Assembly: GCA_019395295.1 (NCBI GenBank)
Contig: CM033355.1
Coordinates: forward strand, 6,442,135 to 6,506,134
Direction of reading: 5' to 3'
DNA length: 64,000 nt
Source of the DNA: Osmanthus fragrans
Taxonomy: Eukaryota > Streptophyta > Magnoliopsida > Lamiales > Oleaceae
Positions 33,285 to 45,661 of the stretch are shown piece by piece. Position numbers and translations under genes: made by a program. The notes beneath the pieces were generated by a model. That model was not told the DNA's origin. It did not search any database and saw only the letters and a list, made by a program, of their open reading frames with translations. Within the stretch, counting starts at the first letter, position 1; each line of letters opens with the position of its first letter.

Positions 33285-33316
33285 TGGAACTCACTCTTTT
33301 ATTTATGGTAAGGAGA
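33285..33316 (-). mobile_element. Helitron-like 5' terminus
   Basis: On the minus strand TCTCCTTACCATAAATAAAA then GAGTGAG closely resembles the 5' ends at 6357 and 58227. The base before the TC is T rather than the expected A, so the exact boundary is uncertain. It may pair with the 3' terminus at 15164. Confidence 0.45.
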
Positions 33317-33401
33317 ATTCTAAAATTAGGTTTAAAGTTTCATTATTCATTAATCAAGTGTTTAATATTAATAACAATATGATAAATTAATTTATGCATG
33401 C

Positions 33402-34908
33402 AATATCTCTATCCTCTCCATCTTTTCTCTCTCCATCATGTCTTCCCTCTCTTAATCACTCTATCCTCTATACACATTATCCCCATACTCACTATTTCGA
33501 CAATTGACGCTGCAAGCAGAGGTAGCGAGGCATCGCACAGAGGTGGCTCTTTTGACGGTGCCTCGATTCGACGACATTATTTGTGGTGGTTTTGTGCAGG
33601 TTATCTTTTTTATTTTAACAATAGATTTGAATCAGGTTCGTCCGTGGAGGATTCAATTAAGACAGGCTGTTGAAAATTTATTATTGATGAAATTGGATGG
33701 TAACCTAATCTAGGCTTCTTGGATTTTGGGAGATTAGTAATGAAAATCAAGATTTTGGTATTGTGGTCCATTTGGTATGATCATTTGATTCTCTGGTCTG
33801 CTTCTCTTGTTTGGATTAGACTTATTTGTAATGGTTTTGTAGTACTTTTCTGGTGGTTTTGCGGTTGTTTTGTGATGTTTTTGTAGTGGTGGTGCTGACG
33901 ATGGTCAAATGTTCATAGAACGTATGTCAAATGATGTGTTGATATCTAGTAGTGGTAATAGGTAATCGGTCACAGATTATTAAACGTAGGTCACTTATAA
34001 ATATTCATAGGTCGCAGATCAAATTGAATTGATCACATGTCATATTGTATAGGTTATACGTCAATGTCAACAGGTCACAAATCAAAATTAACTAGTCACA
34101 GATCGTATCTCATACGTCTTTGTGCACTGATAACATGTCACGAATTCAAGTTCACATGTCACAGTTCATATGTTACAGGTCACATGTTATATTTCACTGG
34201 TTACCATTCATAAGTCATGTGTCATATTGTATACGTCATAGATCAAAGTCAACTATCACAGATCAATATTAATTGGTCACAAATCAAATGTCACATATCT
34301 TTGTGCGCGGATAACATGTCTCGGATTCAAGTTTATAGGTCACATTTCATATATTACGGATCATAGGTAACAGTTCACAGATCATTTGTATAGGTAACAG
34401 ATCAATATCTACCGGTAACAGATTCGATAGAATTGGCCACATGTCATTGGATTAATATAACATGTAACAATTCAATGTTTGAAGGTCGTAGATGCATATA
34501 AGAGAATTGGTCACATACCATTGGATCAACATAACGGGTAATAGTTTACATGTAGTTTAGATCACACCACAAAAAATTTACAAATTTACATTAAATCTGA
34601 TCTATCCACCACCGTCGTCTCTACCACCACCTACACAACCACCGTCACACCACCCACCAACAATCACTCACCCACTGATTAAAGAAATACCACAAAAAAG
34701 GAAATCACCACCAATCTTCGGCCAAGACTGTTGCTCACAGATGCGGACGCAACTACACAGGTATCATCCTTGTGCCTCATTGTCATAGTAAGGCTTGCCA
34801 TAGTGAGGCTCATCATTGAGAAATGTCGACGACGAGCGCTACTGTTTGAGAAGAAGGTAGAGAGAGAACAAAGTAGAGAGAGAAGAAAATGGAGTAGGTC
34901 GAGATATT
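33402..34908. mobile_element. TIR-bounded repeat element of unknown class
   Basis: The left end AATATCTCTATCCTCTCCAT and the reverse complement of the right end (AATATCTCGACCTACTCCAT) form imperfect inverted repeats of over 30 bp. No matching target duplication is visible. The interior has no transposase; it holds a degenerate GTCAC-rich array and a CCACCA-rich segment. Mutator-like or foldback origin is possible but unproven. Confidence 0.5.
33950..34545. repeat. degenerate GTCAC-rich array
   Basis: About 600 bp in which words such as AGGTCACAGATCA, GGTCACATGTCATAT and CGGTAACAG recur every 15-30 bases without a fixed period. No open frame survives. Confidence 0.75.
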
Positions 34909-36269
34909 AGGATGGATATCTATTAATTATGTGATATATTATTTTTATGTATAATGTTTATTAATAATCTCCTGAATTTTTAAACATATTTATCTTAAAA
35001 TTGAATTGTGGTATAGTTAAGGCTCGGGTAATGTATTCTTCCCATGATAAAATTGAATTCTATTTATAATTTTAATACTAACAAAGTCAAATTTATTTTT
35101 TAATCACATATTTTATTGAATTTATAACTTTTAATTATATTTTAATAAAACATTTCATTGACATGAGCAAATAATCTCAAAATGCTTTGCAAAAGAGGAG
35201 CTAAGCTGCTAAGGACCCGTTTGATTCGTGTTTCAATTTTGAATTCATTTTTAGTTTTCTGTTTTGTGTGTCTATTTTAAGATTTCTAAAAATACATTCG
35301 ATTTGTCATTTTGAAAAAATATTTCTCAAAATGAAAAATTAGAAAACATGTTTGGTTTAAAATTTTGAAAAATTATTTTATAATACTTTATTCCATTAAA
35401 TTTGATTATTCAATGAAAATAGAATAATTATATATTAATATATATATTTTTTAAGCTGGTAAATTTTACAATATTTTTCCTCACTATAAAACTAAAATAA
35501 TAATAATAATAATTTTCAATATAGGAAATAAAACTAAAAATTAATAATGTGGATTGAAAATATTTTTGTTTGTGTTTGTGTACATATTTTAAAATTTTTT
35601 ATGTAAATAATTATTAAGGGCTTGAACTATATATATATTTTTTATAATTTTACTTTTTCAGAATTTTAATATTAAGTTTTTAAGATTTTATTTTTTTAAA
35701 AATAAAATTTTATTTGTTAGAATTTATTTATTTTTATTTTTAAATCTTTTTAGTTTGAGCTCCATTTTTTTTTAAAAAAAAATGCATTTTGCAAATAGTG
35801 TATGATGGAAAATATGATTAAAAAATAAGAAAAAGTTTTGAGATTACGTGTAATATTATTTTATTAAAAAATGTATGGTTAAAATAAGTCAAATCACTAT
35901 TGAAAAATATATTTTGATAGAAAAAATGGGACTCTAAAAATTCTTGTTTTTTTATGTCTTGAGTGTTTTCAGATTTTTCACTGAAAATACTCAAAACGTG
36001 AAAATTGTGTTTTGAGTTTTATGTTATAATTTTTTCATTGTTTTTGAAAATGTATTTTTAAAAATGGTAGATCAAAAACATTTTTAATGTTTTATAAAAC
36101 TGAAAATTGAAAACGGCATTAAATCGCATGCTTAAATTTTTATTTTATTATTTCTATTAAAACTTTGTGTACGGTCCGGTCGACTGGTTTCTTTTCTGCC
36201 CATCTCTAAACCGTCGGTCTACGGCTCGCTCTGGCATAAAATTAATTTTTAGTTCTCCAATCGTCAATT
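34909..36269. other. intergenic DNA and SWI3B upstream region
   Basis: Very AT-rich, no gene. A degraded Tourist-like MITE is visible at about 35740-35945 (GAGCTCCATTTTT at one end, GTGTAATATTATTTTATTAA inside). The last 150 bp before 36270 are less AT-rich and presumably hold the SWI3B promoter and leader; no clear TATA box. Confidence 0.45.
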
Positions 36270-39200
36270 ATGGCTACTGATATCAAGGCCTCTTCGACAC
36301 CCACCCCAGAACCCTCCGTCGGGAACCCAATCACTGACACCCCGACGCCCACCATTACCATTGACCTTCCGCCACCTTCCGACTCCAAATCCAACCCCGC
36401 CTCCGCTCCCGCAACCGCCCTTCTCACACCTACCACCGCTACCGCCACCGCCACCTCTGCCGTCGAGGCTACCGCGCGCACTCATCTCGAACTACCCTCC
36501 TCTGATTCTGACATCATCCACATCCCCAGCTATTCTCGTATGCTTACACTTCTATATTTTATTTGTTTATGTGGATAATAGTTTTTTTTTTTTTTTTCTT
36601 TTCTGGTTTAATTTTATGATTTGCTCTTTAGGGTGGTTTTCGTGGAACAGCGTTCACGAATGCGAGGTTAGATTTGTTCCGGAGTTCTTCGATGGGAGGT
36701 ATCCCTCTAAGAACCCTAGGGTTTACAAGTGTTATAGGAATGCCATCATTAGGCGATTTCGAGAAAACCCCACCAAGAAAATTACCTTCACTGAGGTCAG
36801 GAAGACCATTGTTGGTGACGTGGGGTCTATTCGGAGGATATTTGATTTCTTGGAAGCTTGGGGTTTGATCAATTACACCGGTTCTTCAAAGCCACAGTTG
36901 AAATGGGAAGAGAAGGAGAGCAAGTCGGCAACAGCCACATTGCAGGGTGGTGATGCTGCCGGTGGCAGCGGCACCAATGTTACGGTTTCCAAGTCAAAGC
37001 CCTGCAGTAACTGCAAGGGTGTTTGCAGCTTTGCTTGCTTTGCCTCTGATAAGGTACTTAGTGCATGTTTGGCACCCTGTTTAGTGTTATATTGTCGATG
37101 GATATTCTGTGCTATTAATAAGATAGCTTTGTGTATCAGTGTATCAGATAGGAATTCTTATAATTTAGCTTCCACTACCAGTCATTGGTTATCCTTGATG
37201 CTTATTGTTTGTTTAAAGCAACTGTATTTTCTTTTAGCAATTATATAGTAGATTTCTGTATTCTGCAATATATCATTTTAATGCTTCTTTGCATCTCTCA
37301 AAGTTGTCTGCTCCACTTGGTAGTCATCATCACTCAAACTTATTAATATTTGAGAGCAGAAAATTACAGTACTATTTGTAATCATTGTGCAGCGTGATAT
37401 GACACTTTGTGCGAGGTGCTATGTGCGGGGTAACTATAGGGATTCTTCGGAATTTAAGAGGGTTGAGATCAGTGAAGAGGCAAAGACAGATTGGACAGAT
37501 AAAGAGACTTTGCAACTTCTAGAAGCTATTATGCACTATGGTGATGACTGGAAGAAAGTAGCAGAGCATGTTGGCGGTAGAAGTGAGAGGGAATGTGTAA
37601 CTCACTTTGTAAATTTGCCATTTGGCGAACAGTTTGATGGGCCTCCAGAATCTGCTGAGCTGGATACTGCATTAAGTTCACAAAATCTTTCAAGACCAAC
37701 AAAACGGACGTGTCTTTCACCCCTGGATGATTCAAGTAACCCAATTATGGCTCAGGTAACAACTCCCCGTTTGTTGGTTTGAAGAATGAATTCTTAAAAT
37801 TTGAGATTAGCTAGTGCTAAAACAAATGTAACACGAGGTTTATTGGTATTGTCCTCCTGCTTCGAGTTTAGTAAGGCATTAGGGGTTATTAACAGCCCAA
37901 AAGGTATGTCTCTAGGAGATAAATAACATGGTCTATGTCTTCTTGGCAATTTAATGCTAATGGTGCGGTTTGAGGTATATAGCAATTTCAGTATAATAAG
38001 TTTACTGTCTTATCTTCTTCTTCTTCTTGTTCTTTTATTTTATTTTATTTTATTTTTTTTTTTTTTGCGTTCCAAGATAGATAAGTAAACATGTATTTTT
38101 CCTATATTTCTCACCGTTCATTTTTTTTGCGTTCTAAAATGGTTAAGCGAACATGTACTTTTTTCCTATATTCCTCGTCCTTGCACACGTATGTTGGACT
38201 TGAGCCAGTCAAATAAATGTCATTATTACTTGTTTTGGTTCTCTACATTTGCTCTTAAGCAACTTTTTCTTTCCATTATTGATGGTTTTGCCTTTGCTTT
38301 TTATGTTGGTGATATTTCATCAGGCTTATTTTCTCTCCACTTTGGTTGGAGTAGATGTTGCAGAAGTCGCAGCACGTGCTGCTTTAGCTGCTGTTTCTGC
38401 TCTTGGTGATGGAAAACTTCAAGAGTGCTTGAAACTATCCTCTGGTGCTGCCAAACAGCAAGGTATGAGCTATATCTATTGTGAGTTATGGATTAGACAG
38501 GAAATCTAATAGTTATGCTCTATTATAACTGTAAAAATTCAAGTCCTTTAGCTCTGTTGGAATTTGCATTGGTTGGTTTTCTTTAAGCTTTCACTAGATG
38601 ATCTAATACAATTATTATACGTGTTTCAAAATTAGGGCAAAGAAAAGGACAACTAATCTATTGGACCTCCTTACTTATCTGTTCTGTTGGATCAGGCAGT
38701 GAATTTTAATTCCTCTGAAAAATGTGTCTGTAGTGTCTGTTTACAGCTTAATGGTCCCTCTTCTTGGAAACTGTGTTGGTCCTTGTATAATGTCACGACT
38801 GAGTAGTTAGTTGGTATTAAACTGCTACTAGGCAAGACGGGGAAAAATAAAAATTGCGATGAACGCATGCACAGTGCATGTGCTGCTAAGAGTAAATTTT
38901 TTTTAAATGAAAAATTTAATTATTAAATTTCTAAATAATAAAAATGACTCATTAATGCAACATCATTGAGCAAAATGAAATGCTTATTTCCCATGAAAAA
39001 TAAAAGAGAATATTATGTTGAGATTTCAATTCAAATAATGAACCCACTTGTGAATAACATGTTGAGACCGTTTATGTTTCAATATTACAATCATCTCTGA
39101 AAGTTCAAAAGGAAAGGAAATGCAAAATAATTACTTCACATATTACTATATCTTACAAATGAGTTTCGGAGGGATTTTTTGGGGGGTGCTCAAATTACCA

Positions 39201-41137
39201 CAGATTCTGAAACTATAAGTTCACTTTAAAACTTATAATAATTTGAGATCTGCAACAATTAAGTAATGAAACAATGCTGAACAATACTATAAATGTGAAA
39301 GAGTATTGTATGATTTCATGTAGATATGCTTTTGATCAGATTGATTACAATGAAAGCCTTTTGTTCACGTTCTCAAAATATGTTAGAATTCTTAACAAGG
39401 GAGAACAAATGCACCTAGATTTCCAGACACTTTTAAGACAGTTTTAGAAGGTTTTCCAATTGAGGTTCAAGTGTTAACTGATATGACTTTTCAAGATATG
39501 TATATGATGTGCTGAACCATTCTGCAAGTATTGTAATCAAAGAATATAACTATAGAAATTAATTTACATTTAGCTGAGAAATGAGAGAAGATGCAGTAGC
39601 GCAAACTCTATAGATGGTAGTTTGGTTAGAGACTCGAAATCTACTATTTAGGTAGCCTAGTTAAGGACTCTAAACCCACTCATAGAGTACTAAGACCTCT
39701 TTCTTTCGTTGGTAAGGTCAAGCCAAGTTATACAACAGCAGAGTTAGCTACAACTACCATTCATAGGAGTGCAAAACGAAATTCCCAAGTGATCTTTGAG
39801 CCCAGCTTGTAGCAAGCCAAACGTATGACTTGAGCCTGAAGGCTTACTTACAAAACATTGAGTTATTATTACTACTTTTTTGAAAAAATAAAAATAAAAA
39901 TTGAGTTATGTAAAGTTTGCAATTGTAATGACATATTGACAGAGGATTAACTGCTCTGCCAATCTTTGTATTTGCAAGATTCTAAATGTTTTTTGATTGG
40001 AAATCAATTATATTTTGTCTTAATTTTTTTGGATATAGATAATTAAACATCGGATAATTGCAAGTGAGTACTGGTTTCCAATTTTATCTTACAGTAAATA
40101 GGCTCTTGTTTAGAAGAATACAGTTAGGAATTAATTACAATGTATATTACTAGAACTATGTTGATGTCATCAAAGAATGCTTCAAGGGGGTTTCAAATTG
40201 ATAAAGCTCATGGAGGTTTCATAGGATAAGTTACTGGAGGCTTAAATTGAGTTTGAAAGGACATGAAAGTTTATCTCAAGGTTATAAATGTCTTCGAAGA
40301 ATTATCGAAAAACTTAGGCAATTGAGATTGAGGCTTTTTCCATGGCTTTCAAAATTGTAGGGTTTCAAATCGTAGTTTGGTTTGAATCAGAATAAGGTAC
40401 GAGTCCATCAGGAGCATATGGTTGGAGTTTTGCATTTTGATAAAGAGACACAAATCTATTTGACCAGAAGTTAAAATGCAACTGGTTTGAGGTGTTTGCT
40501 GGACGATTTTTAATTGTGATTAATAATCTTTTAGGATATTGAACACGTAGAAACTTTTAGCCTCATAGGATATGATTTGGCATTAAGTACATCTCAATTC
40601 ATTGGGAAAGTTATCCAAGTTTCTAGGAAACCTGCTTTCGATGTATGCAAGAGTTTTGGACACTTGTGTTGTAGTGTTGGACAATTGTAATGTGATCTGT
40701 TTGTGCAAGTTTTTTATAAATGCACTTTTAAGTTTGACATCTACTAGATACTTATATGTTCACCTTCAAGGTCGTACTTTGATTTGCTACTCAACGCATT
40801 CCTCTTGCATCGTCAATCATTTGGAAACTGACATGAGCTGTTGATATCTGCACCTGTTAAAATCATCCAACACTAACCATCAGTTTCTTCAATTCCCTAT
40901 TTCATGATAGACATCTGCTTCTAGGAGATTTGTTTCACTTAGTGTTACGTAATCATTTCAGAAGTGCTTCATGTGAGGCTTTCACTAGCCTCTAGGCCTA
41001 CTCCTACACTTAGGGTGCTCTTTGTCAAGGGTTATGTATTGCCTTACTGTGGCATACACGTCAAGGTGCTTAGAAGTACGCTCCTTAGTTTTTCCTTTTT
41101 TGGACTTCTTTTTTAACCATCCTCTACTTTTTGGGCT

Positions 41138-41168
<31 letters not shown>

Positions 41169-41838
41169 ACCCCTCAATAGCCCTGGATGTTGTAAGGAAT
41201 TGCAGGTTGTTTGAAACAAAGTTCAACCCTGAAAACCAAGAAGAAAAGGATTTGGAGATTAGAGAAAAGAAATGAAGAGCCCAGTCATGTCCTAACCTAT
41301 TTTATTTTTCTATTTGTGAATCAGAATTTCTTAATTTTATTGAAATGTTCTTTTATGGATTATTAAAAAATTTTAATGATATTATTATTACTTTATTATG
41401 TATTTTTGGTGATTTATTTTGATTTCTTTGTATTCAGGTTTATGCCTCGCCTAATTAGATTCTTTGATATTCATGTTTTTTTAATCACTGGTGCCACAAG
41501 GCCCTCTACCCTTAGGTATCCTTAATTGTTTTCATCTCGGCCTGTTAGTTTATATTTACAACTCATTTTATCTTTTCTATCATAGCCACACCCCTGCCAT
41601 GACATCCTTATTCCTGCTATGTTCATCTTATTCCTATTTTATCCGTTAACAAACTAATTTTTTTCTAAGCTGTCAGTGTTTGGTGATAAAGAAACATGGT
41701 TGAAATGAGAAACCTGTATTTGGTGATCAACTCCCGTCATCTGATTTGTGTTTTTAAATTTACCCATACACCTTTTTAAGTTGGTGAGAATGTAGTATTG
41801 GGACCTAATTAAACACCTTTGAACACCCGTTCCAACCA

Positions 41839-41879
<41 letters not shown>

Positions 41880-42823
41880 AGAGTGGCCGCTTGAGCTTGA
41901 GGCTCGGAGAAAACACCCTGCCTCTCGCCTAGGCAAGAAAACAGTCAGTAGGGCGCACCTAGGCGGAAAAAATTGCAAGTGATATTTTCTTGTTTTCAAA
42001 CCAGTTCAACAAAACGCTTAATCATTGTTAAAACTTAAAAAGGGAGCAAGTCCAAACAAAAACCCACCTTAGCCAAAACCTAGCCTACAAACATGGGTGT
42101 CTCTGTTCATGAAATTTAATTGGAATATTTATGATTTTGAAAATTATATTTTTGTTGGAAACTTGGAAAAATATGTTTGAAGTTCCTAGTAATTGTCAAC
42201 ATATGTATTATTTTATTTATTTATAATTAAAATAATAGAAAAAAAAATAGAAAAACGCCTTGTTGCATTTAGGTTTTGCCTAGGCTCACAAGGCTTGAGG
42301 CTTGACTTCTATGCCTTACCACGCTTTACTCCTTGTAGACCCTTTCTAAATAGTAGTGGTCAGTCTGATTTTAAACTTCTTTCAATTAATTCAATTCAAT
42401 TTTCAAATGAATTTGAACAGAATCTGATATTGCATCTAATAGTGACGACCCAAACTCAATGGAAGAATCTCTTGCTGAAGCAAGATTGCAGCTCGAGAAG
42501 GAAGATGAGGAGCTAGAGAAGGCAATATCTGGCATTGCTGTTCAGGTACACCGCAGTCCGAATGTGATAGATTTTTGCTGTTCGATAATAATTCCAAGCG
42601 TTTTTCTCATTATTTCGTTGTAATTCAAATTTTGCAGACAAAAGAGTTTGAAGACAACATTGTTCAGTTTGAGGAATTTGATTTGCAAATGGAGAGGAAA
42701 CGGCAACAGTTGCAGCAGTTACAGAACCTTCTTTTTGTCGATCAATTGACTCTTTCATTTCATAAAACACCCGCCCCACCAAAAGCTGGGGAAATTGTAG
42801 GAGAGGGTGTTAAAGCAGATTGA
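36270..42823 (+). CDS. SWI3B: SWI/SNF complex subunit SWI3B (6 coding exons)
   Basis: Exons 36270-36537, 36632-37053, 37393-37755, 38324-38462, 42421-42545 and 42638-42823; GT-AG throughout, 1503 nt, 500 aa. A Pro/Thr/Ala-rich N-terminus leads to a SWIRM domain (from WFSWNSVHECEVRFVPEFFD, residues about 91-175), then a Cys-rich ZZ-like finger (CSNCKGVCSFACF... LCARCY, about 215-240), a SANT domain (WTDKETLQLLEAIMHYGDDW, about 264-308) and a C-terminal coiled coil with the conserved LLFVDQLTLSFH end. Length and order match SWI3B, the smallest plant SWI3. SWI3 proteins form dimers that scaffold BRM/SYD chromatin-remodelling complexes in the nucleus. Intron 4 is 3.96 kb, much longer than the others. 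Confidence 0.94.
41140..41168. repeat. C29 homopolymer in SWI3B intron 4
   Basis: Twenty-nine consecutive C residues on the + strand, followed by ACCCC. In the pre-mRNA this is a poly-C tract; on the other DNA strand it is a G-run able to form G-quadruplexes. Confidence 0.9.
41841..41876. repeat. (CT)n microsatellite in SWI3B intron 4
   Basis: An 18-unit CT tract. The surrounding 3.9-kb intron holds no recognisable gene or complete transposon. Confidence 0.95.
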
Positions 42824-43176
42824 TATTCAACTGCTCGATTTCCCCCGCTTCAGTATTCATCTGAGAAGCTCAAGCTCTTTCGAATCTCGGACAAGAATGA
42901 GAATTGAGCTGAAGTCCCTAGGAGTTGTTACTTAATGAGACGTACCTGTCCCATTAGTGGCAAAATTTATGGGAATGCTAATGCCTCATACGACATAACT
43001 TAACTCCGGTTTGGAATTTGTATTTATGTATGCCAATTGATGTAGTAAATTAACAGCCTGGACAGGATTTTAATTAAAAATTCTTATGATTTATGGATTC
43101 ACTTGAATTTGAATAGAGTTCACAAGGTTCTAGCATGAATTTATAATGAAATTAATGGAACTGAAATATTAGAACT
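42824..43176 (+). other. SWI3B 3' UTR and flank
   Basis: Follows the stop at 42821-42823 and runs to the GAACT target site of the copia element. The poly(A) site cannot be placed with confidence; AT-rich signals occur near 43030-43090. Confidence 0.5.
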
Positions 43177-43352
43177 TGTTATAAAATAGAGAAGAAGAGA
43201 GAATTAGAGTCAATATTTTGTGTGTATTTTATTAATGACCAAAGTTCTATATTTATAGTTAAGAATTATGGATACAATGGTAATAATTTTTACGGTTACA
43301 GGGGTATAATTGTCATTCACTACAAATTATAATAAACTTTCCTTTTACAACA
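43177..43352 (-). repeat. 3' LTR of copia element
   Basis: Minus-strand ends TGTTGTAAAAGG and TTATAACA; matches 49461-49641. Confidence 0.9.
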
Positions 43353-43551
43353 TTCCCCCTTGAATGACACATTACAAAATATCTGTCTCGATAAAATCTA
43401 ATAGGACAAAAAAATCAAACAAAGGAAAAAGAGTACAGTTATTTTGGAGTATTAAAAATAAATGTTGTTTCATTAAAACCTTATTAGGAAAATCCAGTGG
43501 GATAAAACCTATGCGAAGGAAAAATAGTACAGCTACTCCTAATGTTGATCA

Positions 43552-45314
43552 CTAAAAATCTTTGAGTCGACGCATTTCAATCTCATGGATTAACTTTTTG
43601 AATGTAGATGTTGACAGTGTTTTTGTAAATAAATCGGCCAAATTGTCACTTGAGCGAATTTGTTGAATATCGATGTCGCCATTCTTCTGAAACTCGTGTG
43701 TATGAAAGAATTTTGGAGAAATATATTTTGTCCTGTCGCATTTGATATAGCCTCCTTTGAGTTGTGTAATACAAGTTGCATTGTCTTTATAAAAAATTGT
43801 TGGATTATCTTTTGTTGAAATTAACCCGCATGATACTTGGATATGATGGGTCATGTTCCTCAATTATACACATTATCGCCCTGCTTTATGGATTGCAATA
43901 ATTTCAGAATGATTTGAGGATATTGCTGTCAATGATTGCTTCACAAATCTTCATGATATAGCTGTTCCTCCACGTGTAAACATGTATCCTGTTTGTGATT
44001 TAGCTTTATGTGGGTCAGATAGATAACATGCATCTGCATATCCCACTAAAGTAGATCCCGACTTTTGGGAGTAAAATAATTCTAAATCAATCGTACCCTT
44101 TAGGTAACGAAAAATGTGTTTAACACCATTTCAATGTCTTTGACTTGGTGTAGAGCTATATCTTGCAAGAAGATTTATAGAAAAAGTTATGTTGGGTCGA
44201 GTGCAATTTGCAAAATATATTAATGCTCCAATTGCACTAAGATATGGTACTTCAAGACCAATAACCTTTTCTCCATCTTCAAGTGGACGAAATAGGTCAT
44301 TTTTCACATCAAGTGATCGAACAATCATAGGTGATACCAATGGATGTACATTATCCATATAAAATCGTTTTAAAACTTTTTCTGTATATGTAGATTGATG
44401 AACAAATAATCGTTCTGGGAAGTGTTCGATTTGCAACTCGAGACAAAATTTGATTTTTTCTAAATCCTTCATCTCAAATTCATTTTTCAAATAATTAGCA
44501 GTTTTGTTGAGCTCTTCAAAAGTTCCAATCAAATTTAGATCATCAACATAAACTGCGACAATTGCAAATTCAATATTTGTTTTCTTTATGAAAACACATG
44601 AGGCAGACATCGTTATTTTTATAACCCTCTTTCAACAAATATTCGCTAAGACGATTATACCACATGCATCAGAATTGTTTCAGTCCGTATAATGATCTTT
44701 GCAATTTAATTGAGAATAAGGTTCTCGGGCATGTATCGTTTGCTCCTGACACTTTTAAGTCTTTCGGAGACTTTCATATATATGTCACCATCAAGTGAAC
44801 CATATAAGTATGTAGTTACTACATCTATAAGGCGCATATCAAGTTTTTGTAACACAGTCAAACTAATCAAAAATCTAAAAGTGACGGTGTCCATTACGGG
44901 AGAATATGTTTCATCATAATCAGTACCTGGTCTTTGTGAGAAACCTTAAGCTACTAGTCGGGTTTTGTATTTTGTAATTTCATTGTTTTTATTTTTCTTT
45001 CGTACAAAAACTCATTTGTATCCTACAGGGATTACATTTTCAGGTGCTCGAACTATAGGTCCAAACACTTTTCTTTTCTCTAAGGAATTCAATTCCGCCT
45101 GTATGAATTCTTTCCATTTTGGCCAATCATTTCTATTTTGACAGTCTTTAAATGACTGTAGTTCAGGATCCTCATTTTGCATAATATCAAGAGCCATATT
45201 AAAGGCGAAAATATTGTCTATAACAACATTATTCCATTCCCATAATTTATGAGATAACATATAATTTATTGAAATCTCATTATTTTCGGACATTTGTGAT
45301 TTTTCAGGAACCAT
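43552..45314 (-). pseudogene. copia reverse transcriptase and RNase H
   Basis: The segment 45314-45012 covers the N-terminal RT region (WPKWKEFIQAELNSLEKRKV). After stops come VTFRFLISLTVLQ and VVTTYLYGSLDGDIYMK. The segment 44610-44131 has the catalytic YVDD and ends TPSQRH. RNase H remnants at 43863-43552 include IRSSDNLADLFTKTL, the typical copia RNase H C-terminal motif. Many stops between segments show advanced decay. No part could give a working enzyme. Confidence 0.87.
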
Positions 45315-45661
45315 ATATTTTCAATATTTGATTGATCAATATTTTCTAATGTTACTTCTTTCGAAGTTTTTGGTTGGTTTTTCTCTTGTATTTTTTTTTT
45401 TGAGGTATAGAGTCTTTTAATCCAACTGGTCGACCACGCTTCTGGCGTATGTTAGATTCGTTTGTTACAACAGATTGTCCTGCAGCGACATCAATTTTTG
45501 CTAGAATATTTTCTGCTGGTATATATGATTTTGTCACTTTTTTCGTGTCAACAAATATATCGGGTAATTGATTTGCAACTCTTTTCAAATGAATGATTTT
45601 TTTCCATCTCTTGCTCACATTGATTACTGCAGGAATCAAAGTGAGATAGAGTTATTTCATT

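Noticed and set aside
36242..36485. Minus-strand Gly/Val-rich frames over SWI3B exon 1
   Set aside because: Shadow of the Pro/Thr/Ala-rich SWI3B N-terminus read backwards.
41877..42330. Possible SINE in SWI3B intron 4 (GCCTAGGCTCACAAGGC words)
   Set aside because: No A/B-box pair, tail or target duplication could be recognised.
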